A stretch of DNA of 64,000 bases, from positions 2,542,911 to 2,606,910 of the forward strand of contig ML664152.1 in the NCBI GenBank assembly GCA_007570785.1, in the 5' to 3' direction. The stretch is from Antilocapra americana (Eukaryota > Chordata > Mammalia > Artiodactyla > Antilocapridae). Position numbers and translations under genes: made by a program. Positions within the stretch are counted from its first letter, which is position 1. Each line of letters begins with the position of its first letter. Below are positions 12,932 to 25,412 of the stretch, one piece after another. The notes below the pieces were generated by a model. The model ran no database searches and had not been told where the DNA came from. It worked only from the letters and a program-made list of their open reading frames with translations.

Positions 12932-13446
12932 CTCCAATCTAGACAGCATATTAAAAATCAGAGACATCACTTTGTCGACAAAGGTCTGTATAGTCAAAGC
13001 TATGGTTTTTCCAGCAGTCATGTATGGATGTGGGAGTTGGACTATACAGAAAGCCGAGCGCTGAAGAACTGATGCTTTCGAATTAAAGTGCTGGAGAAGA
13101 CTCTCAAGAGTCCTTTGGACTACAAGGAGATAAAATCCATCAATCCTAATGGAAATCAACCCTGAATATTCATTGGAAGAACCGCTGCTGAAGCTAAAGC
13201 CCCAGTACTTTGGTCACTTGATGCAAAGAACCAACTCACTGGAAAACCCTGATGCCGGGAAAGATTGAGGGCAGGAGAAGAAGGAGACGACAGAGGATGA
13301 GATAGCTGATAGCATCACGGACTCGATGGATATGAGTTTATGTAGGCTCCGGGAGTTGGTAAGGGACAGGGAGGCCTGGCATGCTGCAGTTCATGGGGTC
13401 GCAAAGAGTCAGACACAACTTGGCGACTCAACAACAACAACAACAA
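12932..13446 (+). mobile_element. BovB LINE, 5'-truncated 3' end
   Basis: Matches the C-terminal part and tail of BovB: the segments encoding versions of VMYGCESW and RIDAFELWCWRR, then the block ending in gcaaagagtcagacacaact and a (caa)n tail at 13430-13446. The coding sequence is broken by stops and frameshifts. Confidence 0.9.
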
Positions 13447-13519
13447 AAAGGATCAAATTTAAAAGTAACTTAAATAAAACACAAGAAAATTTCTGGGATT
13501 ACATAAAATAACAGCACCA

Positions 13520-15060
13520 AACAAGATAACATTCACAATGTCTAGCATCCAATAAAAAACTGCCAGGCAGGTAAAGAAATAAGAATATAAGAACTATAAA
13601 AAGCAGAAAAATCACTCAAAAGAAATAGACTCCGTAAATACAGATAACAGAGTTAGTAGACAAGGCTATTAAAATAGCTATTGCTACCATTTTTCATACT
13701 TCATGTTCATGAAGGCAGAGAAAGACTGATGCTAAGCAGAGACAGAAAAGATATTTTAAAAGAAGGAAAAGACCCCCGAGGAATTCAAAGAGATGAAAAG
13801 CACAATGACTAAACTGAAAAATACACTGGGTAGGGCTAAGAGCAGATCAGACACTGTAGAGGGAACAGTCAGTTAACGAGAAGGCACAGAGACAGAGATT
13901 ATCCAAGCGAAATACAGAGAGAAAGACTGACGAGATGTCCTCAGGGCAGCAACATGCGGCACATCCAGTGACCTCATACAGAGGTCCCCAAAGGAGAGGA
14001 GATGGGCAGAAAAAATATTTTATGACCAAAAATGTTCCAAATTTGCTCAAAAGCATAAATCACAAAAGTAAAAAAAAAAACACAACGAAAACAAAAACCC
14101 CAAATCAAAGCACAAGAAATGAAGCTCCACCATGGCATGTCACAACCAAACTGCTTAAAATCACTGATACAGAAAAAGAATCTTAAACAACAAAGGAGGG
14201 CTTCTCTGGTGGTCCAGGGGTTAAGAATCCGCCTGCCAATGCAGGGAACGCCAGTTCCATCCCTGATAAGAGAAGATCCCACACGCCATGGGACAACTGG
14301 GCCTATGCACCAGGACTCCTGGGCCCGCGCACCTTGGACCCTGCGCTCCACAAGGAAGCCACCACAGTGAGAAACCCATGTGCCACGGCTAGAGAGGGGC
14401 ACTCCCTCGCCACACCCAGAGAAAGCCCACATGCAGCAACCAAGACCAGTGCAGGCTCAAATTAATCAATCAAAAAAACACACCAAAGGAAAAACACTTC
14501 ATGTAGAAAGTAACAGTCAAAAATCAAAGATTTTTCATGGGTAACAATGAAAACCAAAGCACAGCGAAGGAACACCTTCTAGGTGCTGAAAGTGAGGGTA
14601 GGGAGGGAAGAGCCTTCAAACAAGAACTCTCTACCAGGGAAATATTTTCCAAAAATAAATAGTTCCTCAAATTTAACAGCTGAGAAGAACTCATCACCAA
14701 TGGACCTGCACTATACAGAAGTTGAAAGAAGTCCTTCAGGCAGGAAGAAATTAATACCAACTGAAAATCTGGATCCACACAAGGAAGGGGATGCACTGGA
14801 AATGGTAAACACACAGGCAAATACGAAAGACACATTCTCCCAGGTTTATTTTCGTTAAAACATGCTTGATGGTTTTCAGCAAAAATAACAACAATGCCCT
14901 GTGGGGTCTCCCACACATGTACGACTGAATGCAGGCCACAGTAACACAAGGCAGGGAACGAAAGGCAGTGCAGTCACACCCAGGTACTGTCCCAGCAGCA
15001 TAACAGGCTTGAGGGAAGGAGGTAAAATTTACAAGCAACCACTAAAAAACACAACAGAAT
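13520..15060 (+). mobile_element. Ancient L1/HAL1-type LINE fragment, split by a SINE
   Basis: Phrases such as aaattagta-like cagagttagtagacaagg, tgaaaaatacactgggtagg and, after the SINE, atttaacagctgagaagaac are typical of old mammalian L1/HAL1 elements. A tRNA-Glu SINE interrupts it at 14204-14480. Heavily decayed, without a long open frame. Confidence 0.6.
14204..14480 (+). mobile_element. tRNA-Glu-derived SINE (CHR/SINE2 type)
   Basis: Starts gggcttctctggtggtccag with the tRNA-like A and B boxes, followed by the long downstream unit (cccacatgcagcaaccaaga) and an AT-rich tail of atcaatcaaa type. Plus orientation, inserted within an older L1-like element. Confidence 0.88.
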
Positions 15061-15127
15061 TTTACTTCTAAATCTAAAATCCTAAACGTTGTCAACTTGC
15101 TCCAGAAATTTTTCTTAATAAAAGAAA

Positions 15128-15342
15128 AAGTGAAACTGAAGTCACTTAGTCGTGTCTGACTCTTTGGGACCCTACAGACTGTAGCCCACCAGGCTCCTCT
15201 GTCCATGGAATTTTCCAGGCGAGAATACTGGAGTGGGTTACCATTTCCTTCTCCAGGGGATCTTCCCAACCCAAGAATCAAACTCAAGTCCCCCACGTGT
15301 GGGCAGACCCTCTACTGTCTGAGCCACCAGGGAATCCCATGG
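15128..15342 (-). mobile_element. Bov-tA SINE
   Basis: Reverse orientation of the Bov-tA consensus: begins at cacttagtcgtgtctgactc, includes ggagtgggttaccatttcct and ends with the tRNA-like head near tgagccaccagggaatccca. Confidence 0.92.
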
Positions 15343-15466
15343 TGGGATTCTCCACCCATGGAAATTTTCTTAATAGATGAAAACCAAAACTAAAACAGAC
15401 AAAAAACCCCCACAGGATTCCTACTAGGAAATGTAAGTTTAAGGAGGAAAAAATCATCTATAATGT

Positions 15467-15688
15467 CCACCTAGTGCAAAGAGCCAAATCATTTGAAAAG
15501 ACCCTGATGCTGGGAAAGACTGAAGGCAGGAAGAAAAGGGGACGAGGGAGGACAAGGTGGTTGGATGGCATCACCAACTCGATGGACATGAGTCTGAGCA
15601 AACTGATAGCAAAGGACAGGAAAGCCTGGCATGCTGTAGTTCATGGGGTCGCAAAGAGTCGGACATGACTGAGAGACTGAACAACATA
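15467..15688 (+). mobile_element. BovB LINE 3' end fragment
   Basis: The block from gtgcaaagagccaaatcatt through ggttggatggcatcaccaac to tgagagactgaacaaca is the 3' end of BovB. It encodes the remnant of the C-terminal [16 protein letters not shown] motif and ends in the usual AAC-rich tail. Confidence 0.92.
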
Positions 15689-15839
15689 ATGTCCAAAAAC
15701 ATTAAATATATCTTGCAGTAAAAATGTAAGACTTTTATGAAAAACATTACAATACATTACAAAAGAACATAAAAAAGCCATAAAGAATGGTTCCCAGAGG
15801 AGAAGATTCATCATCATTAAAATTCTTCTCAGATGAATG

Positions 15840-17050
15840 TATTAACGACTTCAAGGCAATCCCAAGCAAAACACCTCAAGTCTTCTGGTTTTTTTCTTTT
15901 CAGTCACAGTTATCTATGACTTTGTAACAAACCACTACAGAATAGAGTGACCCAGGAGACTCCCAAGTCAACTGCTCGTCTGCTCCACCTGGTGTCAGCT
16001 GCGGCTCTGGGATATACTTAAATTCACATCTTTAAAGACCTGTATCACTAAAAATTTAAGAATGAAGATAAATGGATTTCCAACTCAAAATAACTAGGAA
16101 AAGAACAAAGTAAACTATAAGAAAACAAAAGGAAGGAGACAGTAAAAAAAAATGAAAGCAGAAATTAATGAGATAGAAAACGTACTAACAGTATATGAGA
16201 CTAACAAACAAAAATCCTGGTTCTGGAGGAGGGGGGGAATCAAATTTAGCTAATTTCATCAAGAAAGGAAAAAAAAAACCACCAATATACAAAATAAGAA
16301 ATAACAATGAAGAAATAACTACCGACACAGAGCACATTTTAAAAGTTGAAAAAAGACTACTTCATACATCTCAATGGAAAGAGATTTTAAAATCTGAAAT
16401 GTCAAATCTGTAAGAAAAACACAGTTTGTCAAAGTAGACAAATGGTTAAAACAGACCAACTTTCATGGAAGGGATACAGAACATGATCAAGAAACTATCC
16501 CATGAGAATACCAGGCCCAGATGATTTCTCAGGAGAACTCTGTCAAGTTATTTTTATGAATCAAACATAACATTAATAGCTAAACCTTATAAACACAATA
16601 CACAAAAAAGTTAAAGACCAATCACTAGTGAACGCAGATGCAAAAAATCCTAAATAAAATGAATAGACACATATGTCACATTAAGAAAATCATACTCTGA
16701 CCAAGTGGCATATGCCAGGAATACAAGTATGGTTCAAAAATACCCATTACCAGTAATGTAATTCAACATATTAGTAGATCTAAGTGAGAAAAATCATGTG
16801 ATTATCTCCACCAGGTCTGACAAAGCCTTTAAAAGAATTCAACAGTGTATCCTAATAAAAAAAAAAAAAACTCAAGAAAATAGGAATGTATGTAAGTTCC
16901 TTCACACATTGACTCAAATTCACCTGATTCCCACAGCCAGCACCCTACTTACTGGGGAGGTACCAATGACAGGCATTCCCAATCAGGAACAAGGAAAAGA
17001 AACCCACTGTCTCCACCACTAATAGACGTATGTCTTAATTCTAGACATTA
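15840..17050 (+). mobile_element. Ancient L1 ORF2 fragment (reverse-transcriptase region)
   Basis: Conceptual translation in shifting frames gives L1 ORF2-like phrases: AEINEIENV-type and NKQKSW around 16160-16220, an ARITTDTEHI-type segment around 16290-16350, and NHVIISTRSDKAFKRIQ at about 16793-16842, equivalent to the conserved L1 IISIDAEKAFDKIQ stretch. Several frameshifts and stops make it dead. Similarity may continue to about 17400. Confidence 0.7.
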
Positions 17051-19057
17051 TATCCTAGATCAGGAAAGTAATCTGAGACATAGAATTGAAAAGGAAAAAG
17101 TATGACTCCACAGGATAACTGGAAAACCCTAGACTTTGGGGCCTGGAGACACTGGCTTTGAGAATCAATGACAAAACAAACTCAAACAATAAAAAAAAAA
17201 TCAGCAAGGTTTACATGAAAAAAAAAAAAAACAGTTCATATAAACAAAAAATCACCAACTGGAAGATACGATGTGAGAAAAAAAATCCCACTGACAACAG
17301 CAACAAAAAAGGTGAAATACTTAGAAAAGGAATTTAACACTAACGTTCATATGAAAAAATAAACATTCCAGAGCATCTAGGCAAACACTGAAAAGAGAGC
17401 CCTGTGAGAACGATCAGCCCAGCCAGGTCTGAACATGGGCCATGGGGCCAGGGAGAGCACGCACCGCACACAAGCTCTGAACCCTTCTCAGCCAGCCTGT
17501 TTCAGGCTGTCGTGTGGGTACAGCAACTCTGAAACTACTCTATGCATCCTGCAGCCCTGAGCAGGTAAGTGGATGTGCCCATGTTGTCAGGGCCAGGGTA
17601 GATACAAACAGAGAACAGGTTAAGGCAAGAAAGCGCCCTGGGGTAAGGCTAAAATCAGAGGCATCAGTACCGACTCATGATTTCCAGGACATGTGCTTTC
17701 GACGGTGGAGTCAACTGGTGCAGGAGCAGGGCCACTCCTGCCATGCCAGGGGGACCAGGGCCTTGAGAAAAAACGGCGATTCCAACACAGGGGTAGCCAA
17801 GGGACAAGAACCCAGGATATTCTGTCGTGTTGAAAGTTAAAAAGTGCTCAGGCCACAGGAGCAAGTTTGAGGTGACTCTCACTGGCCAAACCTGAGACAA
17901 CTTGAACATCAAAATAAGGATAATGAACTGTAAAGAAAAATCCACACAGGTTTCTGACAACTTGGGAAGAGGTGTGTGCAGGCTGTGGTGATGTCTGGGT
18001 CAGGAAGAATCAGCCTGGTGCCAAATGCAATCTGGATGTTGCAGGATTCCAGTCACTGTGCCAAAGGAGTGCCTCCCCGCACACAAACTGCACCCATCAC
18101 ATGGCCTGTGCTGACGTCCGTGTTCCCCAGGAGTTCCGAGTACTGCTACGTGCCAGGCAGAGGTTGCCTGTGTGCCTGGTCCAATAAAACCCCAGACGTC
18201 GCATCTCTGACGAGTCCCCCTGGTGGACAACACCTCACATAAGCAAGCCTAAGAGTTCCCGGGGAAGAAGCCTGCCCCCTGTGACTTCACAAGGAAAGGC
18301 TACAAAGTCAGCAAAGTCAAAAGGTGAAGGGAGTCCAGGGTGAAGGGAGACCAGACGTGAGCTTCCAGCCCTTTCTCATTAGAACTACAAGAACTACTCC
18401 ACATCCTCAGATCCAGGTTAAAACGTCACAACGTATAATGATTCATGTATTCTGTACACTGCTAAATGCTTATTTTATTAGAGTTTAAACAGAACAAATG
18501 ACCCACACAATTTTCTATTCATTCATAAAAGAAGAATTCAGGTTCACAAGTACAGAACTGCCAAGTACAAGGAAAAGGCCAGGGTGCCCACAGCAGCAGT
18601 GTCCGCTCTCTCAACAGGCATCGCAGAGCACCTCCTGCACCAGACTCGGGTGGTGAGTTAGGAGACAGCTCCCTGCCCACAGAGAGCCTGCCAACCAGCA
18701 CCAGAGACAGACAAGGATTCTCAAGAATAACAGCCACGTGGTGAGCACAGGGTGTTAGGAAAACAAAGCTGAAAGGAAATACTAGAAACAGCCAGTGCCC
18801 ACCAGGACTCAGTAAGATGGCTCACAAGAATTCAAACACAGGAAGTAATCTGGTGACTATCTGGTGATTACGATGAGTACACTGCACTGGGCCAGAGCAG
18901 AAATGAGCCACAGCAAAGTCATACACTTGGCTGAAGAATGGAGAAAAGAGAATACCAAAAAGTTAAAGACAGCAAATTTCAAAAAGTGTAGCTGTCTCAG
19001 CAAAACCCAGACCTGTGACTTCTCAATCTTATAACCCTCCCCTGAATGGATACTCAC

Positions 19058-19193
19058 ACAGCACTCCGTCCAGTAAATGTGCAGGAAGGGGAAGGTCAGC
19101 AGCGCTTTGTTCCCTTCTTTGGGCAGCAGCTCCTCTTTGAACTGAACAAAGTTAGACTCCAGGTGAATCATCTTTGGAGCCCGGCCATAGGAC
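19058..19193 (-). CDS. TRAPPC10: TRAPPC10 coding exon 3 (residues 50-95)
   Basis: The acceptor TTGGTAG precedes GTCCTATGG, and the exon reads SYGRAPKMIHLESNFVQFKE and onward to the end HIYWTECC, a well-conserved TRAPPC10 stretch. The donor is GTGAGTA directly after TGT, giving phase 0. The exon is 136 nt. A minus-orientation tRNA-Glu SINE begins about 460 bp upstream in intron 2 (19655). Confidence 0.96.
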
Positions 19194-19654
19194 CTACCAA
19201 CAATTGTGAACAAATCACTAAGAATGTTCAGCAGAAGGAAAGGAGAAAAAGACAGCAATCTAGTCATAGCTATGCGTTCAGAAGTGCATAGGTGATATTA
19301 ACCCTGGATTTTAATTATTATATATTCCATTTGAAAAGATGCTATAAATTATCTTAAACACAGTTCATATGTCAAAGCTCTTCATAACTCCATTTGTAAC
19401 AATACAGACTTCTGAGAAAAATAAATGTTAGTGTTAGTGTACAGTCACCATAAAAGAATAAAAGAGTTTCCCAAATGTCAAAAGTGCGGTTTGAAACTAC
19501 CAAAGCTTTAACTACTCTAGTATTTTTGTGACAAACTGCATTATTCAAAAAAGAGAACTGTCTAGTGAAAAAGAATAGGCTTCTGTCTGCACAGCATAAA
19601 CAGCGGTAACCACCATCCTCTAATTTTTTTTAAAGGACATCTCAAGGAAATTTT

Positions 19655-19975
19655 TTAAAATAATTTTTAAAATTTATTTTCGGTTGTGCTAGGTCTTTGC
19701 TGTTTTTCATGGGCTTTCTCTAGTTGCAGCAAGTGGGGGCTCCTCCTGGTTGCAGCACGTGGGCTTTTCCTGTTGCAGAGCACGGGCCCCAGGCACGCAG
19801 GCTTCAGGAGTTGCAGTGTGTGGGCTCAGTAGTTGCTGAGCTCTAGAGCACAGGCTCAGTAGCTATGGCTCACGGGCTTAGTTGCTCTGTGGCATGTAGG
19901 ATCTTCCTGGAACAGGGATCAAACCTACATTGGAAGGCAGATTCTGACCCACTGCATCACCAAGGAAATCCAGTC
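19655..19975 (-). mobile_element. tRNA-Glu-derived SINE, long form
   Basis: Starts with a T-rich tail (aatttattttcggttgtgct), runs through repeated gcagcacgtgggctt-like units and ends with the reverse of the tRNA-like head (cactgcatcaccaaggaaat). Minus orientation, thus sense with TRAPPC10. Confidence 0.88.
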
Positions 19976-20917
19976 CTCCAACTTTCCTCAATCCAAGAAC
20001 AAAGATCCCACAAACTACATGCGTCTAATTGATGGCTATCACAGAGTATGGATGCTGTTTTATTATACTTCTAAAAATAAATTAGGCTACATACATCTCT
20101 TTTCCACCTCTAGTGAGTTGTGTCTCCTAAATTTCTACAGGTGGATTTTATTTTTTTGTCTAATCTAAGGAGTCTCCATGATGAATAAACTGAAAACAAA
20201 CATACTGAATGTTATTATGCTTTAACTTGTGGATTTTCTATTTCACACTAATTTTTTTCTGTCCTTGGTGAGATTAATTAAGTTTTCTTTTTCCATCCTT
20301 TTTCTCTGTTAGCTTGAAAGTTTAATCTTCTATTTCTTTTCTGTTGTGATTTACATTTTAATATTTAATATGCATCAACTGAAATTTCCCTTTCAAAAAG
20401 TACAATAAATGTCTATCTCTCCTTGAACAGGACAAAGATACTACATTGTTTTCTTTCTACTTTCTTCAACATTCTGAAATTTTAGATTTTTAATTTTTAA
20501 AAGCATTGACACCATAATATAGTGAAATACTTGATATGACTTGCTTTCAGGCAGCTGCTCCCTTCAGCCTGTGAATTCAGGGTTCATGTTCCTGACACGT
20601 GTGCTTTCCTTGAGACACATTCCTTAACTACTTCATGGACAGTAGCATATACACCTGAAAGTGCTCCTGTTGACGGCATGTTCCCAGCTACTTCCACGCT
20701 GTGGCGGCAGCGAATGTACGATGGGAGCAGGGCTCTGGAGAGCACCGTGTGGTGGGCGGACACCCTGGGCCCGGCCGGGACCTTGTCTCTCCAAGGCCAG
20801 GGGGAGGCGGGGACAGTACTCCCACTGTGTGGGTATGAGTAATACACAACTCTAGAGTCAAGGGGGCTTCTTAGAACTCAACTCTCGGTCTCCTTAGAAC
20901 TCAAGTCAAGGTGGGGC

Positions 20918-21080
20918 GCCCCTTGTGGCTCAGCTGGTAAAGAATCCGCCTGCAATGCGGGAGACCTGGGTTGGGAAGATCCCCTGGAGAAGGGAAAGGC
21001 TACTCACTCCAGTATTCAGGCCTGGAGAAGTCCATGGACTGTACAGGGTCACAGAGTCGGACATGACCAACTGAGAGGCA
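20918..21080 (+). mobile_element. Bov-tA SINE
   Basis: Runs from ccccttgtggctcagctggt through gatcccctggagaagggaaa to acagagtcggacatgaccaa. Slightly shortened internally compared with the usual form. Confidence 0.9.
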
Positions 21081-22227
21081 AGGTACAGCCCTCAAGTCAA
21101 GGTACTCCTCTTAAATGCTCTATCTTAGGCTGCATTTTAAATGCTATTAGAGACTGCAGACTCGATTTTTCTTTTCTCCCTATTTCCTGATGTGGCTTTT
21201 TGTTTGCTTGGTTTTGTTTTCACTCTGCTTGACATTCAGCAGCTCCTGAAATCTCCAAACTCACTTCTGGGAAAACCTGGACACCAGTTCTTCAAGCAGG
21301 GCCTGTCCCTCCACCTGCTCCACAGTCACTTCTGAAATACCTACTACAGGGAAAAGGAGACCCATGGACTTAGCCTTCACAGCTCAGCTTTCCTCTCGGA
21401 CCTCCGTCTCTAGCCTCAGCTCTCAACTCCGGAGTTCCCAGGTGCAATCTCCCAACTCATGACTCTGCTCTTCAGCTACACAGAGGTTCAGTGCATGAAG
21501 TCAAGTTTCTGCTTCAATTTTGTTTCCCAAGATATAATCAATTACATTTTTGCCCAAGTGAAATATATACACTTTAACATGTCAAACAGTACTAAAGAGC
21601 CACACATACACACACCCCCCTCTGCACCTGGTCTTGCCCTTGCCTCCCAAGGTCCTGGGCCCTGTCACCTGTCAGAGACCCGCCTGCTTCTCAGAGTGTC
21701 TCCCCTGCAGACACACAGGCTCGGCTTTTGCTCCCATCGCTCTGTGCATCTTTCTGCTCCCAGAAAGATATCCATCTCTCTGCTGCTGCCACCTCCGCCT
21801 TCTCTGTCCTTGAACATTTAGGCCTTTCTAGCCCTCTTCTTTAGTTTTCAAGAAGGTGAAGAAAAAGATATGTGTGTTAAATCTATGCAGGGTCTCTATT
21901 TCATTTTTTCTCATAACCCCATTTCTCATTTCTTTTATCTTTCTGAATGTTTGAATAATGTATACTTGTTTGAAATCCTTTCCAGATCACTCCATTTCTT
22001 CAGATATTATTAAATACTTCCATTTGCTGAATCGTTTTCTCTCATTCACAGCACTGGGCCTCCTCAACAGTTGAATCATTTTTCTGTAAGAGAATTCTCC
22101 CAGTTCTGTACATTTTTTATATTACATTTTGGTAAATAAATACATTCCTTGTAACACTAAGCAGGCACAAAGATTAGACTAGATTCAACAGAGAGCCTGG
22201 TAAAGTTATCCAGAATGTTAATTCTTC

Positions 22228-23484
22228 ATGATCAGTTCAGTTCAGTCACTCAGTTGTGTCCGACTCTTTGTGACCCCATGAACTGCAGCACGCCAGGCCT
22301 CCCTGTCCATCACCAACTCCTGCACTTTACCCAAACCCATGTCCATTGAGTCGGTGATACCATCCAGCCATCTCACCCTCTGTCGTCCCCTTCTCCTCCT
22401 GCCCCCAATCCTTCCCAGCTTCAGGGTCTTTTCCAATGAGTCAGCTCTTCACATCAGGTGGCCAAAGTATTGGAGTTTCAGTTTCAACATCAGTCCTTCC
22501 AATGAACACCCAGGACTGATCTCCTTTAGGATGGACTGGTTGGATCTCCTTGCAGTCCAAGGGACTCCCAAGAGTCTTCTCCAACACCACAGTTCAAAAG
22601 CATCAACTCTTCGGCGCTCAGCTTTCTTTATAGTCCAACTCTCACATCCACACATGACTACTGGAAAAATCATAGCCTTGACTGATGACCTTTGTTATGT
22701 TAACAAAGTAATGTCTCTGCTTTTTAATATGCTGTCTAGATTGGTCATAACTTTCCTTCCAAGGAGTAAGCATCTTTTAATTTCATGGCTGCAATCACCA
22801 TCTGCAGTGATTTTGGAGCCTCCCAAAATAAAAGTCTGACACTGTTTCCTCATCTATTTGCCAGGAAGTGATGGGACCAGATGCCATGATCTTAGTTTTC
22901 TGAATGTTAAGCTTTAAGCCAACTTTTTCACTCTCCTCTTTCACTTTCATCAAGAGGCTCTTTAGTTCTTCTTCACTTTCTGCCATAAGGGTGGTGTCAT
23001 CTGCATATCTGAGGTTATTGATATTTTTCCCGGCAATCTTGATTCCAGCTTGTGCTTCTTGCAGCCCAGCGTTTCTCATGATGTACTCTGCATATAAATT
23101 AAATAAGCAGGGTGACATTATACAGCCTTGACGTACTCCTTTTCCTATTTGGAACCAGTCTGTTGTTCCATGTCCAATTCTAACTGTTGCTTCCTGACCT
23201 GCATACAGGTTTCTCAAGAGGCAGGTCAGGTGGTCTGGTATGCCCATCTCTTTCAGAATTTTCCACAGTGTAGTGTGATCCACACAGTCAAAGGCTTTGG
23301 CATAGTCAAGAAAGCAGAAAGATGTTTTTCTGGAACTCTCATGCTTTTTCAATGACCCAGCGGATGTTGGCAATTTGATCTCTGGTTCCTCTGCCTTTTC
23401 TAAAACCAGCTTGAACATCTGAAAGTTCACAGTTCACGTATTACTGAAGCCTGGCTTGGAGAATTTTGAGCATTACTTTACTAG
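22228..23484 (-). mobile_element. BovB LINE, 5'-truncated, with decayed reverse transcriptase
   Basis: A minus-strand BovB copy from the terminal cagttcagtcactcagttgt (3' end) to ttactttactag (5' break). It encodes most of the reverse transcriptase: FCFLDYAKAFDCVDH, the YADD catalytic motif at 23007-22996, and the C-terminal VMCGCESWTIKKAERRR and [16 protein letters not shown] segments. Open segments at 22795-23430, 22449-22673 and 22242-22436 are separated by at least one frameshift and a stop, and the first part of the 22795-23430 frame reads an off-frame product. The copy cannot move. RTE-type BovB elements are known to have spread horizontally among vertebrates. Confidence 0.96.
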
Positions 23485-24101
23485 GGTAAAAACTGGTGGT
23501 CAGAAAGGAATAATGTAGCAAGAATCAGAATTACATGAGCATGAGTAACAACAGGAATTTTTTCATTCATCTTGGCTAAAATCATATTGTCAATATTAAC
23601 AGGTCTCAATAAACATTTTCTACAAATAATATCTAATCTTACCAGAAGTTAGTTTTTCAGTAAAATAATTCAGTCAATTATTTCCTCAGAACAAGTCATT
23701 AGAGGAACAATTACCAACAACAGGGCCAATGGGAGGACTGATCTGACTGTACTCCTAATTTTAAAGATCATCCTTCTGTTCACTTTCTCATCTTTAAGAG
23801 AAGAGCCCCGGCACTCAGGCTAACGAAGTCCTAGTTAAGACACAGAGACACCAGCTCCACTAAGGAATATGGGTGCATATCTCCTTAACAAAATGCCACC
23901 AGGAGTCAGAAGCCACCCCTATGCAAGGGGCCTGCGACTCTTCTATTATCCTAGGTCTTGTTCAGAAAACAACACGTTACTTAAAAAAAGGCCCACAGAT
24001 TACGGGACCTTCTTCTCAGTCTCCTTAGAACTCAGGGTCTCACTTTCACTGCTTCACTCACTCACACAAACTCCTACAAAACGAGGAGGGAGATGCCATA
24101 C

Positions 24102-24183
24102 CTTCTCCATTCCATCGGTTCTCTTGGAAGCTGCTGGGAAAGCGTCGGGTAAATGGAGGTAAATAAATTCTGATCTCCAGCAC
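24102..24183 (-). CDS. TRAPPC10: TRAPPC10 coding exon 2 (residues 23-50)
   Basis: An 82-nt exon too short to stand out as an ORF. The acceptor TTGTAG precedes GTGCTGGAG; the reading runs C-A-G-D-Q-N-L-F-T-S-I-Y-P-T-L-S-Q-Q and continues L-P-R-E-P-M-E-W-R, as in TRAPPC10. The donor is AG|GTATGG. Phases 1 in and 2 out fit exons 1 and 3 exactly. Its length is not a multiple of three, so skipping would shift the frame and end the protein early. It sits between two inverted BovB LINE copies (22228-23484 and 27430-28918). Confidence 0.95.
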
Positions 24184-25159
24184 CTACAACAGGAATAAAC
24201 ATGGCATTCTTAGGTAAATACAGGGAAAATGGGCTCTAAAATGTATTAATTGGTATTTTTAGACAATTTAATAATTTAGCAAAATGACATCACAAAACAA
24301 GGTTGTTTTGTATCTTTAAAGAAGTGGTCTCTAGAAAAGCCAGCACTTGATCTAACTTCACCCCCACCTGGCCTCGAGGAGTAAGAGGAGGAGGAAGAGG
24401 AGGAAAGTGGAGTCACCTGCCAGGGTCTGACAGCTAAGGAGGGCGGAGCTGGACCAACCCTGCCCAGTTGTGCACCTGTGTCGGCTCCTACAGCCACTTC
24501 TTCAACTTGGATAAAACAGCCATGAAACTCCAGGCAGAAAAGGAAGCCAGGACAAGTGGATGTGCATTTCTTCACCAAATTCCAGCAGGAGCCAAGACAC
24601 ACGGGCTACTCTCTGTGCACACAGTACCCAGGACACCAAACACACCCGCTCTCACTTGTCCTCATGGGGAGTCCTAGAGGCAGATTTCGACCGCACAGAA
24701 AGGACAGAGGAGCTGCGAGGGCCGGTGCTCAGAGTACACAGCTTGCTGGTGGCAGAGACCAATGAGGAACTCAGGAGTCTCTGACCTCACAGCTCAGCTG
24801 TTAACTCAGCTCTTTCATTCCAGCCTTAACAGAACTGAAAAATCCACTCAGCTCTCCTAAAATGACAGTATAGCCACATCCTACTTCAGCCTAGAAAGAA
24901 CCTTACAATACCGATGCCTCAGTCTTACACTCAGGATCCTCTGCCTTTAAGCAAAACCTTTTTCCAAATTGCATTTATATTGATCTTAAAGAAATCATTT
25001 GGAAGTGATGTGGGCCACTGACATACTTACTTATTTTGCTATCACGAGCCTAAAAAAAAAGAAAACAAAACAAAACAGAACCTTTCCCAAACCACATAAC
25101 AGGTCAAGTCACTACAGAGAGAAGTGACGTTTACGGGCAACTGAGCTGATTCTCAGAGA

Positions 25160-25412
25160 GGCAGTCGGGCACGGGGACTAGACACAGATGCTGGAAGGTT
25201 GACTACCTGGGTCCCTTCTGCTCTCCACTACCTACTAACTGAATACGCTTGGATACCATGTATCCTTTCTGTGCCTCAGGGACCATCTGTGAAATGGGAA
25301 AATAAGAATAGCTCCCAACAGGGCTATTGTGAGACTGGGTCAACACAATAACCTTGAACAAGGCTCAACACAGAGTCAATCGTTAATAAGGGTTACTATT
25401 AATAAATTATTG
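25160..25412 (+). repeat. MIR SINE
   Basis: The phrase tctgtgcctcagggaccatc, then tgtgaaatgggaaaataaga and ggctattgtgagactgggtc, follows the MIR core and tail order and ends near ttaataaattattg. Diverged but clear. Confidence 0.75.

Larger units (their letters stand above)
10625..19057. other. TRAPPC10 intron 3
   Basis: An 8.4-kb intron. 10740-12720 is GC-rich unique sequence that produces long chance frames (10799-11494 plus, 11886-12806 minus) with no recognisable domain. 12730-12860 is alternating purine-pyrimidine sequence. 12868-17400 is a repeat mosaic listed element by element. 17400-19057 shows no feature I can name. Confidence 0.75.
19194..24101. other. TRAPPC10 intron 2
   Basis: Holds a tRNA-Glu SINE, a Bov-tA SINE and a BovB LINE, all listed separately. 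Between 19973 and 20917 and between 21080 and 22227 I see only AT-rich sequence and a pyrimidine-rich tract (about 21600-21860) with no recognisable gene or repeat. Confidence 0.8.

Noticed and set aside
14204..14280. tRNA gene candidates at SINE heads
   Set aside because: The A and B box-like parts belong to tRNA-derived SINEs with SINE bodies and tails, and do not fold as complete tRNAs.
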